Source of the DNA: Shewanella sp. KT0246
GTDB taxonomy: Bacteria; Pseudomonadota; Gammaproteobacteria; Enterobacterales; Shewanellaceae
Direction: 5' to 3'
Assembly: GCF_019654955.1 (NCBI RefSeq)
Contig: NZ_BPEV01000030.1
Coordinates: forward strand, 1-57,302
DNA length: 57,302 nucleotides
This document shows positions 8,390 through 17,174 of the stretch, in pieces (the first letter of the stretch is position 1; each line of letters begins with the position of its first letter). The notes under the pieces were generated by a model. The model was given only the letters and a program-made list of their open reading frames with translations, had not been told where the DNA came from and ran no database searches. Made by a program: the position numbers and the translations under genes.

Positions 8390-9223
8390 GTGACTAATAA
8401 ATCACTCGCTGAAGCAGAATATAATCAGTTTAAGCTCTTTTTAGAGCAGCACAGCGGCATTGTATTAGGTGATAATAAACAATATTTAGTAAGAAGTCGT
8501 TTAGCACCTTTAATGGGGAAGTATGATCTTCCTTCATTATCTGAAGTGGTTAAACGTTCGATGAAGCCCACAGAAAGACAATTAAGAGCAGAAGTTATCG
8601 ATGCGATGACCACGAATGAGACATTGTGGTTTAGAGATAAATACCCGTTTGAATTACTGCACAATACTTTATTGCCAGAATATAGTCGTCTAGGCCGACC
8701 GTTAAAAATATGGTCAGCGGCGTGTTCATCAGGGCAAGAACCCTATTCTTTAGCAATGACTATTCTTGAATATCAGCAACGTAAGCCTGGCGCTTTGCCT
8801 AGCAGTGCAACGATACAAGCTACCGATTTATCGCCGTCTATGCTTGAGCGCTGTAAAAATGCGGAATATGACAGTTTGGCATTAGCCCGTGGTTTATCCC
8901 CTGAGCGTAAAAGGCAATTTTTTGATCCATTGCCTTCTGGCAATATGAAGATTAAAGATAATGTTAAGCGTTTAGTGAATTTTAGAGCGCATAATTTGCT
9001 AGAAAGTTATAGCTTACTTGGCAAATACGACATTATTTTCTGCCGTAATGTACTGATTTATTTTGCCCCTGAGGCAAAAGCTAAAATACTGCGGCAATTT
9101 GCTGCCGCTCTAAACCCTAACGGCATATTATTTTTAGGAGCGTCAGAATCTATTTCAGGGTTAACCGATGAGTTCAATATGGTTCGATGTAATCCAGGTA
9201 TTTACTACCAAAAGAAAACTTAG
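8390..9223 (+). CDS. cheR: CheR, chemoreceptor glutamate methyltransferase
   Basis: 277 residues with the N-terminal helical CheR domain and a Rossmann-like methyltransferase domain: SAM-binding WSAACSSGQEPYSLAM near 104-119 and YDIIFCRNVLIYF near 214-226. It methylates receptor glutamates, opposed by CheB (53050-54201). The start is GTG at 8390: the overlapping ATG at 8388 reads straight into TGA. A terminator follows at 9262. Confidence 0.92.
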   Translation: MTNKSLAEAEYNQFKLFLEQHSGIVLGDNKQYLVRSRLAPLMGKYDLPSLSEVVKRSMKPTERQLRAEVIDAMTTNETLWFRDKYPFELLHNTLLPEYSRLGRPLKIWSAACSSGQEPYSLAMTILEYQQRKPGALPSSATIQATDLSPSMLERCKNAEYDSLALARGLSPERKRQFFDPLPSGNMKIKDNVKRLVNFRAHNLLESYSLLGKYDIIFCRNVLIYFAPEAKAKILRQFAAALNPNGILFLGASESISGLTDEFNMVRCNPGIYYQKKT

Positions 9224-9261
9224 TTTCAACGCTTTGTAATTAAAGAGTTTTTATATATTTT

Positions 9262-9292
9262 AATGCCAGCATTCGCTGGCATTTTGTTTTTT
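9262..9292 (+). terminator. rho-independent terminator after cheR
   Basis: Stem AATGCCAGC / GCTGGCATT with loop ATTC, followed by TTTGTTTTTT. It separates cheVR from the sigma-54 promoter of flgB. Confidence 0.9.
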
Positions 9293-9321
9293 ATCCTTTC
9301 CTAGGTTATTTCTACATTTTT

Positions 9322-9338
9322 TTGGCACAGCCTTTGCT
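9322..9338 (+). promoter_or_regulatory. sigma-54 promoter of the flgBCDE operon
   Basis: TTGGCACAGCCTTTGCT: TGGCAC-N5-TTGCT without mismatch, GG and GC exactly 10 nt apart. Start expected near 9349, 24 nt before flgB. The longer flgB reading frame that opens at TTG 9322 begins inside this element and cannot be the real start. Confidence 0.92.
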
Positions 9339-9372
9339 TTATTCATCTCAGTTAGCTGATGGAGGCAATTTT

Positions 9373-9771
9373 ATGGCGATTAATTTTGAAAATGGTTTGG
9401 GGATACATCAATACTCATTGGGCATACGCGCTCAAAGGGCTGAAGTGCTATCAAGCAATATCGCCAATTCAAATACGCCAGGCTATAAGGCCCGTGATGT
9501 CGACTTTGCATCTGCAATGAACAGTGCTCGTTCACATCAGCAAGGGCTACAGATGAGTCAAACAACTGACAAACATTTCGATTTAAAGGCCCTTAGCCAA
9601 GAACATGTTCAGTTCCGCGTTCCTAATCAACCTGATACAGGTGATGGCAATACCGTTGACTCCCAGCAAGAACAAGCAGCGTTTATGCAAAACTCATTAG
9701 AGTATCAAATGTCACTAGGATTTCTGGAAAGTAAATTTTCTGGCATGCGTAAAGCGATTAGAGGGGATTAA
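9373..9771 (+). CDS. flgB: FlgB, flagellar proximal rod protein
   Basis: 132 residues, the usual length of FlgB, with the axial-protein N-terminal motif SSNIANSNTPGYKARDVDF near 31-49. FlgB forms part of the proximal rod with FlgC and FlgF. The ATG at 9373 is chosen because GGAGG lies 8 nt before it and the upstream extension of the frame runs into the sigma-54 promoter. FlgC follows after 2 nt. Confidence 0.93.
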   Translation: MAINFENGLGIHQYSLGIRAQRAEVLSSNIANSNTPGYKARDVDFASAMNSARSHQQGLQMSQTTDKHFDLKALSQEHVQFRVPNQPDTGDGNTVDSQQEQAAFMQNSLEYQMSLGFLESKFSGMRKAIRGD

Positions 9772-9773
9772 TT

Positions 9774-10190
9774 ATGAGTCTTTTTAATATATTTAATGTG
9801 TCAGGTTCTGGTATGTCAGCGCAATCGGTACGACTTAATACCACTGCCAGTAACATTGCTAATGCTGATTCTGTCTCAAGTAGCGTTGAGCAAACTTATA
9901 AGTCTCGCCATCCGATTTTTGAAGCTGAAATGGCTAAAGCAACCAGTCAACAGAATAGTTCTCACAGTGTCAGCGTTAAAGGCATTGTTGAAAGTGATAA
10001 ACCGTTGTTAAAGGAGTTTTCTCCTGATCACCCAATGGCTGATGGTGACGGATTTATTTATAAACCGAATGTGAATGTGATGGAAGAAATGGCAGATATG
10101 ATTTCTGCTTCTCGGTCATATCAAATGAATGTCCAAGTGGCTGATGCGGCAAAATCGATGCTGCAACAAACGCTTCGTATGGGTAAGTAA
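9774..10190 (+). CDS. flgC: FlgC, flagellar proximal rod protein
   Basis: 138 residues with the rod-protein signature TTASNIANADSVSS near 21-34 and the C-terminal helix SRSYQMNVQVADAAKSMLQQ that packs into the rod coiled coil. Exported through the flagellar type III apparatus. It starts 2 nt after the flgB stop and is followed after 24 nt by flgD. Confidence 0.93.
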   Translation: MSLFNIFNVSGSGMSAQSVRLNTTASNIANADSVSSSVEQTYKSRHPIFEAEMAKATSQQNSSHSVSVKGIVESDKPLLKEFSPDHPMADGDGFIYKPNVNVMEEMADMISASRSYQMNVQVADAAKSMLQQTLRMGK

Positions 10191-10214
10191 TATGAATTTT
10201 GTTGGAGGTAACAA

Positions 10215-10985
10215 ATGAGCCTCGTTAATCCTTACAGTAGTCAAAGTTTGCCGCAAACCCAGTCAGCGAGTTCTACTGGTATAGCTTCTAACACCACGCA
10301 AACTGAAACGAGTAGTAATGCTTATTTAGACAGTGTTCAGCATGCTGAAGCAGCTGAAACACCTGAACCTAATAGTCAGGAACTGACTCAATCAGATTTC
10401 TTTGCATTATTGAGTCAGCAGTTGTCTATGCAGGACCCATTTAAACCAGTAGAAAATGATCAAATGATTTCTCAAATGGCATCCTTCTCGACGGTAGATG
10501 GTATTGCCAAGCTAAATGAAGAGATTCTAAACCTCAATACCTTAACCAGCTCTAGCCAAGCACTGCAGGCATCTGGCCTTGTTGGACAGAAAGTACTTAT
10601 TCCGTCTGATACAGGCCATATTGGCACTGATAGCTCTGAAGTCAAAGGGGTGATCAGTACGCCAACTCCGATTGATAGGATTACTGTCAATATCGAAGAT
10701 GAAACGGGTCAAGTCATTAGAACATTTGAAGTTGATGGATCTGCGGGCGGGAACATCGATGTGACATGGGACGGTCTTGATAAGAATGGTGAGCCCGTTG
10801 CTGAAGGAAACTATGCCATCAAAGCGAACGGTAAAATTGATGGCACATCAGAAGATTTAGCGGTATCGACTTACGCTCACGTTTCCAGTGTTTCATTAGG
10901 TGATGTAACAACTGGTGCAATATTAAATCTTCGTGGTATTGGCGGTATTCAATTATCAGACGTACTTGCAGTAGCTGAAAGTTAA
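10215..10985 (+). CDS. flgD: FlgD, hook cap / hook assembly scaffold
   Basis: 256 residues. The conserved N-terminal segment (QSDFFALLSQQLSMQDPFKP near 60-79) matches FlgD, and the C-terminal part (NIDVTWDGLDKNGEPVAEGNY near 178-198) is the FlgD Ig/tudor-like region. FlgD caps the growing hook and is later replaced by FlgK. GGAGG precedes the start. Confidence 0.93.
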   Translation: MSLVNPYSSQSLPQTQSASSTGIASNTTQTETSSNAYLDSVQHAEAAETPEPNSQELTQSDFFALLSQQLSMQDPFKPVENDQMISQMASFSTVDGIAKLNEEILNLNTLTSSSQALQASGLVGQKVLIPSDTGHIGTDSSEVKGVISTPTPIDRITVNIEDETGQVIRTFEVDGSAGGNIDVTWDGLDKNGEPVAEGNYAIKANGKIDGTSEDLAVSTYAHVSSVSLGDVTTGAILNLRGIGGIQLSDVLAVAES

Positions 10986-11089
10986 TTTAAGGCAAGTTAG
11001 ATAATGGCAAGCTTAAAAACTAAATTGCGATAGTTGTCAGAATACTGTCGATTAAAAACAAATAGAATTAGTAAGAGAAGGGGTAAATT

Positions 11090-12454
11090 ATGTCGTTTAA
11101 CATTGCTTTGAGTGGTATTTCCGCTGCTCAAAAAGATCTCAATACCACAGCAAATAACATTGCCAACGTTAACACTATCGGCTTTAAAGAGTCGCGTGCA
11201 GAATTTGCTGATGTTTATGCTAATTCTATCTTTTCTAACAGTAAAACAGCAGTGGGTGGTGGTGCAACAACGACTCAAGTTGCTCAGCAGTTCCAGCAAG
11301 GTAGTTTACAGTTCACCAGTAACTCACTTGATATGGCAATCAGTGGCGGTGGTTTTTTTGTCACAGCTTCTGAAGTGGGCACACAGGATCATTCATTTAC
11401 CCGTGCTGGCGCTTTCAAAGTTAACTCTGAAAGCTTTATGACGGATTCTGCAGGTAATTATCTTCAAGGTTTCCCTGTGGATGCTGACGGCAACTCAACC
11501 TCGGTGAGTTTATCGAGTACGGTACCGATTAAAATCCCTGATACCGCAGGTAGCCCAGTTCAAACCAGTAATGTTGGCTTGCAAATGAATTTAAATGTGG
11601 GTGAGTCAACATTAGATCCTGCTAACTTCGACCCGAATGATCCAGACACGTTTAATAATTCAACTTCTGTAACGATATATGATTCGTTAGGTGAGTCTCA
11701 TATCATGACGACTTATTTTGTTAAGCCGACTGATGGGGCTTACACCGGCGAAAGTAACTGGGTTGCTTTTTACGCGGTTGATGGCAAGCAAGTGGACATA
11801 GACCAAGCCAATGGTGGTTCATATGGCGTTGATACAACTGGTGATGGCATTGCTGATGGTACAGCATTAGCAGAGAACGCTTCAGGTTGGAAAGGCTCAG
11901 TATTAAAGTTCAATGATGCTGGTGCTTATACTGGATCTGACCCTACCACAGTTGAAACGGTAGAGCTGGGTGTAAACGGCGCCAATGTTTTAGGTCCTGG
12001 CGCTGATGGGACCCAGAAAATCACACTTGGATTTAATAACCCAACGCAATACGCATCACCATTTGAAGTGACTGAGTTAACCCAAGATGGTACTACTGTA
12101 GGTCGCTTAACTAATGTTGGGATCGGTGAAGATGGATTAGTAACAGCAAGTTACAGTAATGGTACAACAGAGCCGTTAGCACGAGTTGCTTTGGTTCGTT
12201 TTGCTAATGAACAAGGTTTAACTCAAGTAGGTAATACATCTTGGAAGGCGAGCTTAGATTCTGGCGCCGCACTAGCGGGTGAAGCGAATAGCGGTACATT
12301 TGGCGGCATTCGGTCTTCAGCACTTGAGCAGTCTAATGTTGATCTGACAACGGAGTTGGTTGATTTAATTTCTGCTCAACGTAACTTCCAAGCTAACTCG
12401 CGTACGCTTGAAGTGAATAACACCTTGAACCAATCAATTCTTCAAATCCGCTAA
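11090..12454 (+). CDS. flgE: FlgE, flagellar hook protein
   Basis: 454 residues with the axial N-terminus (TTANNIANVNTIGFKESRAEF near 19-39), a large variable middle region and the C-terminal SAQRNFQANSRTLEVNNTLNQ that mirrors it. It polymerises into the hook; length control would be by FliK (37185-38801). GAAGGGG lies before the ATG. The 104-nt gap after flgD has no good promoter. A long perfect hairpin follows at 12484. Confidence 0.93.
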   Translation: MSFNIALSGISAAQKDLNTTANNIANVNTIGFKESRAEFADVYANSIFSNSKTAVGGGATTTQVAQQFQQGSLQFTSNSLDMAISGGGFFVTASEVGTQDHSFTRAGAFKVNSESFMTDSAGNYLQGFPVDADGNSTSVSLSSTVPIKIPDTAGSPVQTSNVGLQMNLNVGESTLDPANFDPNDPDTFNNSTSVTIYDSLGESHIMTTYFVKPTDGAYTGESNWVAFYAVDGKQVDIDQANGGSYGVDTTGDGIADGTALAENASGWKGSVLKFNDAGAYTGSDPTTVETVELGVNGANVLGPGADGTQKITLGFNNPTQYASPFEVTELTQDGTTVGRLTNVGIGEDGLVTASYSNGTTEPLARVALVRFANEQGLTQVGNTSWKASLDSGAALAGEANSGTFGGIRSSALEQSNVDLTTELVDLISAQRNFQANSRTLEVNNTLNQSILQIR

Positions 12455-12483
12455 ATCGTAAGAATCAACGATTTTAGCTAGTC

Positions 12484-12510
12484 AAAGAGTTGCCACTATG
12501 GCAACTCTTT
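12484..12510 (+). terminator. long perfect hairpin after flgE, possible terminator
   Basis: A 12-bp stem AAAGAGTTGCCA / TGGCAACTCTTT with loop CTA. Only a weak T-rich tail follows, so it may terminate partially or protect the 3' end of the flgBCDE message. The next sigma-54 promoter begins 100 nt later. Confidence 0.65.
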
Positions 12511-12609
12511 GCCATTTTATTGTTCTTTCCTCCTTTCATTTCTATCACTTTATACTTCATTTCTTTTTAAATTCATTTTGTTAGCCTTTATTGATGCTCC
12601 TTTTGTGTT

Positions 12610-12626
12610 TTGGCACATTGATTGCT
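12610..12626 (+). promoter_or_regulatory. sigma-54 promoter of the flgFGHIJKL operon
   Basis: TTGGCACATTGATTGCT: TGGCAC-N5-TTGCT without mismatch, GG and GC exactly 10 nt apart. Start expected near 12637, 38 nt before the flgF ATG. A longer flgF frame from 12591 would span this site and is rejected. Confidence 0.92.
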
Positions 12627-12674
12627 AGTTCTGTGTATATCTTTTGTTATGTAAAAAGTTTGACGGAGCAGCAA

Positions 12675-13418
12675 ATGGACAAACTACTTTATGTTGCCAT
12701 GAGTGGAGCAAAGCAAAATATGAATGCTTTGGCTGTTCGTGCCAATAATTTAGCTAATGCCAATACTGATGGTTTTAAAGCTGATCTAGCTCAAGCTCGC
12801 TCCATGCAAGCGTTTGGCGAAGGTTTACCAACGCGTGTGTTTGCTATGACTGAAAGTCCTGGGCATAACTTTAACTCTGGCCCAATTAAAACAACTGGTC
12901 GTGATTTAGATATTGCGATTAAAGATCAAGGTTGGATTGCGGTGCAAAGTAAAGAAGGCGGTGAAGCTTATACCCGTTCAGGAAGTCTAAGTTTTGACAG
13001 TACAGGGCTACTTACCAATGGCCGTGGTAATCCAGTGATGGGTGAAGCGGGACCAATTGTACTGCCGCTGCCTATCGATAAAGTTCAAATATCACCTGAT
13101 GGCATTATTTCAGTAAGACCGCAGGGCGCAACTGCAGATGTGATTGAAGAAGTTGCACGAATTAAATTAGTTAATCCAGATAACGCTGAAATGATGCGTG
13201 GTGAAGATGGCTTATTCAGACTGACTTCGGGTTTAAATGCACCCAATGACCCTAATGTTACTGTCGAAAGTGGGGCGGTTGAGGGCAGCAATGTTAATGC
13301 TGTATCGGAAATGGTGGCGTTAATTGATATTCAACGTCAATACGAAATGCAAGTGAAGATGATGAAAAATGCCGAAGATCTTGATCGCGCCTCGTCATCT
13401 TTAATGAGAATTAGTTAG
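12675..13418 (+). CDS. flgF: FlgF, flagellar proximal rod protein
   Basis: 247 residues, the normal FlgF length, beginning MDKLLYVAMSGAKQNMNALA and carrying the rod-protein motif ANNLANANTDGFKADL. The ATG at 12675 has GGAG 7 nt upstream; the open frame extends to 12591 but that part contains the promoter and encodes a spurious hydrophobic leader. FlgG follows after 11 nt. Confidence 0.93.
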   Translation: MDKLLYVAMSGAKQNMNALAVRANNLANANTDGFKADLAQARSMQAFGEGLPTRVFAMTESPGHNFNSGPIKTTGRDLDIAIKDQGWIAVQSKEGGEAYTRSGSLSFDSTGLLTNGRGNPVMGEAGPIVLPLPIDKVQISPDGIISVRPQGATADVIEEVARIKLVNPDNAEMMRGEDGLFRLTSGLNAPNDPNVTVESGAVEGSNVNAVSEMVALIDIQRQYEMQVKMMKNAEDLDRASSSLMRIS

Positions 13419-13429
13419 GAGTAATTATT

Positions 13430-14218
13430 ATGCATCCCGCTTTATGGATAAGTAAAACTGGCCTAGACGCCCAACAAACCGATATTGCAGTTATTTCTAA
13501 CAATGTGGCAAATGCGAGTACCGTTGGCTATAAAAAAAGCCGTGCGGTATTTGAAGATTTACTTTACCAAACGGTTAATCAAGCTGGTGGTATTAGTGCT
13601 GATAACACTAAATTGCCAAATGGCTTAAACATTGGTGCGGGTACCAAAGTGGTCGCGACTCAAAAGATGTTTACCCAAGGTAATATGCTCACCACTGATA
13701 ACTCTTTGGATTTGATGATTGAAGGACCAGGTTTTTTTGAAGTTGAAATGCCTGATGGCACAGCAGCTTACACTCGTAATGGTCAGTTCAGCCTTGATGA
13801 AAATGGTCAAATAGTTACACCGGGTTCTGGTTATGTATTGCAGCCGTCAATCACTATTCCTGACGATGCCACATCGATTACTGTTTCAGCTGAAGGTGAA
13901 GTATCAGTAAAATTATCTGGCGCGACGGAAAGTACTGTTGTCGGTCAACTCTCGATGAGTGATTTTATTAATCCATCAGGGCTAGATCCATTGGGGCAAA
14001 ACCTTTATACCGAAACGGGTGCAAGTGGAACACCAATCCAGGGTACTGCCTCACTAGATGGTTTAGGTGCTATTCGACAGGGTGCATTGGAAACGTCAAA
14101 TGTAAATGTGACTGAAGAGTTAGTGAATCTTATTCAAAGTCAGCGAATTTACGAAATGAATTCTAAAGTGATTTCAGCTGTCGATCAGATGATGTCTTAC
14201 GTGACACAAAACTTATAG
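13430..14218 (+). CDS. flgG: FlgG, flagellar distal rod protein
   Basis: 262 residues, typical for FlgG, with SNNVANASTVGYKKSRAVFE near 24-43 and the closing SQRIYEMNSKVISAVDQMM helix. It forms the distal rod that crosses the P and L rings. The gene lies between flgF and flgH with short gaps, as in most gammaproteobacterial clusters. Confidence 0.95.
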   Translation: MHPALWISKTGLDAQQTDIAVISNNVANASTVGYKKSRAVFEDLLYQTVNQAGGISADNTKLPNGLNIGAGTKVVATQKMFTQGNMLTTDNSLDLMIEGPGFFEVEMPDGTAAYTRNGQFSLDENGQIVTPGSGYVLQPSITIPDDATSITVSAEGEVSVKLSGATESTVVGQLSMSDFINPSGLDPLGQNLYTETGASGTPIQGTASLDGLGAIRQGALETSNVNVTEELVNLIQSQRIYEMNSKVISAVDQMMSYVTQNL

Positions 14219-14243
14219 CGTTTGATGATTAGGAGAAGGGATG

Positions 14244-14918
14244 ATGAATAAATATCTAGTCTTAGCATCAGCAATTATATTGGCAGGTTGTAGCTCGACA
14301 CAGCAAAAACCTATCCCTGATGATCCATTTTATGCACCAGTGTATCCAGAGGCGCCGCCGACAAAGATGGTGTCTACAGGGTCTATTTTTATTGATCATC
14401 AATCGTCGAGTTTATATTCGGATATTCGAGCCCATAAAGTTGGCGATATTATTACTGTGCTACTTAATGAGTCGACCCAAGCTAAAAAAAGCGCCAACAA
14501 CGAAATTAAGAAAGACTCGAATTTAAGTGTAGATCCGATATATGCCGGTGGAGGCAATGTCACGATCAAAGGGGTACCTCTCGACTTACGTTACTCAGAT
14601 GAAATGAATACCAAACGTGAGTCAGATGCCGATCAGTCAAACAGTTTAGATGGCAGTATCTCTGCCAATGTCATGCAAGTATTGAGTAACGGTAACTTAG
14701 TTATTCGTGGTGAAAAATGGATTTCGATTAACAATGGTGACGAGTTTATTCGTGTCACAGGTATGGTTCGTAGCCAGGATATCACCCCAGAAAATACAGT
14801 TGAGTCAACTCGAGTTGCTAATGCTCGGATTCAATACAGTGGCACAGGCACCTTTGCAGATGTCCAAAAAGTAGGGTGGTTAAGCTCATTCTTCATGGGC
14901 GAGTGGTGGCCTTTCTAA
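14244..14918 (+). CDS. flgH: FlgH, L-ring lipoprotein
   Basis: About 224 residues with lipobox ILAGC (Cys16 counted from the second Met), followed by the FlgH signature [21 protein letters not shown]. FlgH forms the outer-membrane L ring. Two adjacent ATG codons (14241 and 14244) follow AGGAGAAGGG; the second gives the cleaner lipoprotein signal. FlgI begins 11 nt after the stop. Confidence 0.95.
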   Translation: MNKYLVLASAIILAGCSSTQQKPIPDDPFYAPVYPEAPPTKMVSTGSIFIDHQSSSLYSDIRAHKVGDIITVLLNESTQAKKSANNEIKKDSNLSVDPIYAGGGNVTIKGVPLDLRYSDEMNTKRESDADQSNSLDGSISANVMQVLSNGNLVIRGEKWISINNGDEFIRVTGMVRSQDITPENTVESTRVANARIQYSGTGTFADVQKVGWLSSFFMGEWWPF

Positions 14919-14928
14919 GGAGTATGCC

Positions 14929-16044
14929 ATGAAGATTAAATCATTATTTATCAGTGCAGTGATTTCAGCTGTTACCGTTGCAACACTGTCGTTATCGGCC
15001 CCAAGTCATGCTCAACGGATTAAAGACATTGCCAATGTTCAAGGGGTACGTAGTAACCAGCTAATTGGTTACGGCCTAGTAGTAGGTTTACCCGGAACAG
15101 GCGAGAAAACCCGTTATACCGAACAAACGTTTAGAACCATGTTGAAAAACTTTGGTATCAACCTTCCTGATAACGTCAGTCCAAAAACCAAGAATGCGGC
15201 AGTGGTTGCAGTGCATGCTGAAATGCCTGCTTTTATCAAACCCGGTCAAAATCTTGACATAACGGTTTCCAGTATTGGTGAAGCCAAAAGCTTACGCGGT
15301 GGCACATTACTTCAAACATTCTTGAAAGGTGTTGATGGTAATGTCTATGCCATAGCTCAAGGCAGTTTAGTCGTTAGTGGTTTTAGTGCTGAAGGTTTAG
15401 ATGGCTCGCAAGTCATTCAAAATACACCAACCGTTGGCCGTATTCCTGGTGGAGCCATGGTGGAACGCAGCGTTATGTCGCCGTTTGCAACGGGCGATCA
15501 TCTAACCTTTAATCTACACCGTTCTGACTTCTCTACCGCGAAAAGTATGGCTGATGCCATTAATAGTTTTTTAGGCCCAGGCATGGCTCGTGCTCTTGAT
15601 GGTACTTCTATTCAAGTCAGTGCGCCACGTGATGCATCCCAGCGGGTGTCATTTTTAGCTACTCTTGAAAATGTTGAAGTAGAGATTGCAAGTGAGTCGG
15701 CAAAAGTCATTGTTAATTCTCGTACTGGCACCATTGTCGTTGGGCAAAACGTTAAATTGATGCCCGCTGCGGTTACGCATGGTGGCTTAACGGTTACGAT
15801 TGCTGAAGCGACACAGGTATCCCAGCCTAATGCTTTTGCTAATGGTCAAACCGTTGTCACTACTGACAGTACTATTGATGTTGCAGAAGCTGATAGCCGT
15901 ATGTTCCTATTTGACCCCGGTACGACCCTAGATGAGCTAGTTAGAGCGGTAAACTTGGTTGGTGCCGCCCCTTCTGATGTACTTGCAATACTAGAGGCGT
16001 TAAAGATGGCAGGCGCTTTGCATGGTGAACTTATCATCATCTAA
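14929..16044 (+). CDS. flgI: FlgI, P-ring protein
   Basis: 371 residues with a Sec signal peptide cut after SHAQ near residue 29, then the strongly conserved FlgI start [20 protein letters not shown]. It assembles in the peptidoglycan layer as the P ring with help from FlgA (6254-6976). GGAG precedes the start and flgJ follows after 17 nt. Confidence 0.95.
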   Translation: MKIKSLFISAVISAVTVATLSLSAPSHAQRIKDIANVQGVRSNQLIGYGLVVGLPGTGEKTRYTEQTFRTMLKNFGINLPDNVSPKTKNAAVVAVHAEMPAFIKPGQNLDITVSSIGEAKSLRGGTLLQTFLKGVDGNVYAIAQGSLVVSGFSAEGLDGSQVIQNTPTVGRIPGGAMVERSVMSPFATGDHLTFNLHRSDFSTAKSMADAINSFLGPGMARALDGTSIQVSAPRDASQRVSFLATLENVEVEIASESAKVIVNSRTGTIVVGQNVKLMPAAVTHGGLTVTIAEATQVSQPNAFANGQTVVTTDSTIDVAEADSRMFLFDPGTTLDELVRAVNLVGAAPSDVLAILEALKMAGALHGELIII

Positions 16045-16061
16045 AAATTGTCGGTACGACT

Positions 16062-17174
16062 ATGGAAAAGCTGTCAAATTCATCGCACTTTCTGGATCTA
16101 GGAGGACTAGATTCATTACGTTCTCAAGCCCAGAAGGACGAGAAAGGGGCACTTAAAGAAGTCGCAAAGCAGTTTGAAGGCATCTTCATTCAAATGCTAA
16201 TGAAAAGCATGCGAGATGCCAATGCTGCTTTTAAGTCCGATAGTCCGATGAATAGCCAAACCACCGAGTTTTTTGAAAACATGCGTGATCAACAAATGTC
16301 GGTGGACTTGTCTGATAAGGGAATGCTGGGTATTGCTGATTTAATGGTTCAGCAGTTATCTCCGCAAGATACCCCATTTAAACCTGCATCTGTGCTACGT
16401 GGTGATATTGATGCGAAAATCAGTCATGCGATGTTCGATGACAAAACTGGCCCAAATACTAACTCCCCATTAGAGCAATCTGCATTTCAATCGCCACTTC
16501 AATCAATGAATGCAGCGGCTAATACTAGCCAGCAGCCTGATATCAATATTCAGCAACTATCGTCAAATCACGATGCGATTGATGAAGCTGCGATTAAGCA
16601 AATTCTGGCCGGTAAAGCTGTGACTTCAGTTGCCTCTAGTGGCAATCAATTGCCGCAATCATTGAATCAAGCACCAAACGAATTTGAAAATCCAGAGCAC
16701 TTTGTTGCTGTGTTATACCCTCATGCTGAAAAAGCCGCTAAAGCATTGGGTACAACTCCTGAAGTGTTGTTAGCTCAGTCGGCTCTTGAAACCGGTTGGG
16801 GTCAAAAGATGATCCGCCGTAACGATGGCAGCGCAAGTAATAACTTGTTCAACATTAAGGCTGATAGACGTTGGCAAGGAGATAAAGCCTCTGTTAATAC
16901 CCTTGAATATGAACAAGGGGTTGCAGTGAAGCAAAAAGCAGATTTTAGGATGTATGACAACATCGAACAAAGTTTTAATGATTTTGTGTCATTTATTTCA
17001 AATGGCGAACGGTATCAAGAAGCTAAAAAAGTGGCAGCAGAACCTGCCAAGTTTATTAATGCATTGCAAAAAGCCGGTTATGCCACTGACCCTCAATATG
17101 CACAAAAGGTGCTGAAAGTGATGGAGTCAGTGACCAATGGACTTAAGTCTGTATTACCAGGAGAGACTAACTAA
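16062..17174 (+). CDS. flgJ: FlgJ, rod cap fused to peptidoglycan hydrolase
   Basis: 370 residues in two parts: an N-terminal rod-cap domain (KQFEGIFIQMLMKSMRDAN near 36-54) and a C-terminal glucosaminidase-type domain from about 210, with the catalytic Glu region QSALETGWGQKMIR. The dual form clears peptidoglycan for rod growth. A Gln/Asn-rich linker joins the halves. The stop overlaps the flgK start in TAATG. Confidence 0.94.
   Translation: MEKLSNSSHFLDLGGLDSLRSQAQKDEKGALKEVAKQFEGIFIQMLMKSMRDANAAFKSDSPMNSQTTEFFENMRDQQMSVDLSDKGMLGIADLMVQQLSPQDTPFKPASVLRGDIDAKISHAMFDDKTGPNTNSPLEQSAFQSPLQSMNAAANTSQQPDINIQQLSSNHDAIDEAAIKQILAGKAVTSVASSGNQLPQSLNQAPNEFENPEHFVAVLYPHAEKAAKALGTTPEVLLAQSALETGWGQKMIRRNDGSASNNLFNIKADRRWQGDKASVNTLEYEQGVAVKQKADFRMYDNIEQSFNDFVSFISNGERYQEAKKVAAEPAKFINALQKAGYATDPQYAQKVLKVMESVTNGLKSVLPGETN

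Noticed and set aside
9322..9372. N-terminal extension of flgB from TTG 9322
   Set aside because: This stretch is the sigma-54 promoter and untranslated leader; ATG 9373 has GGAGG and gives the normal FlgB length.
11005..11029. TGGCAAG...TTGCG before flgE as a sigma-54 promoter
   Set aside because: The GG and GC elements are 19 nt apart instead of 10, so it cannot bind sigma-54 properly.
12591..12674. N-terminal hydrophobic extension of flgF from 12591
   Set aside because: It spans a perfect sigma-54 promoter; ATG 12675 has a ribosome site and the family start.
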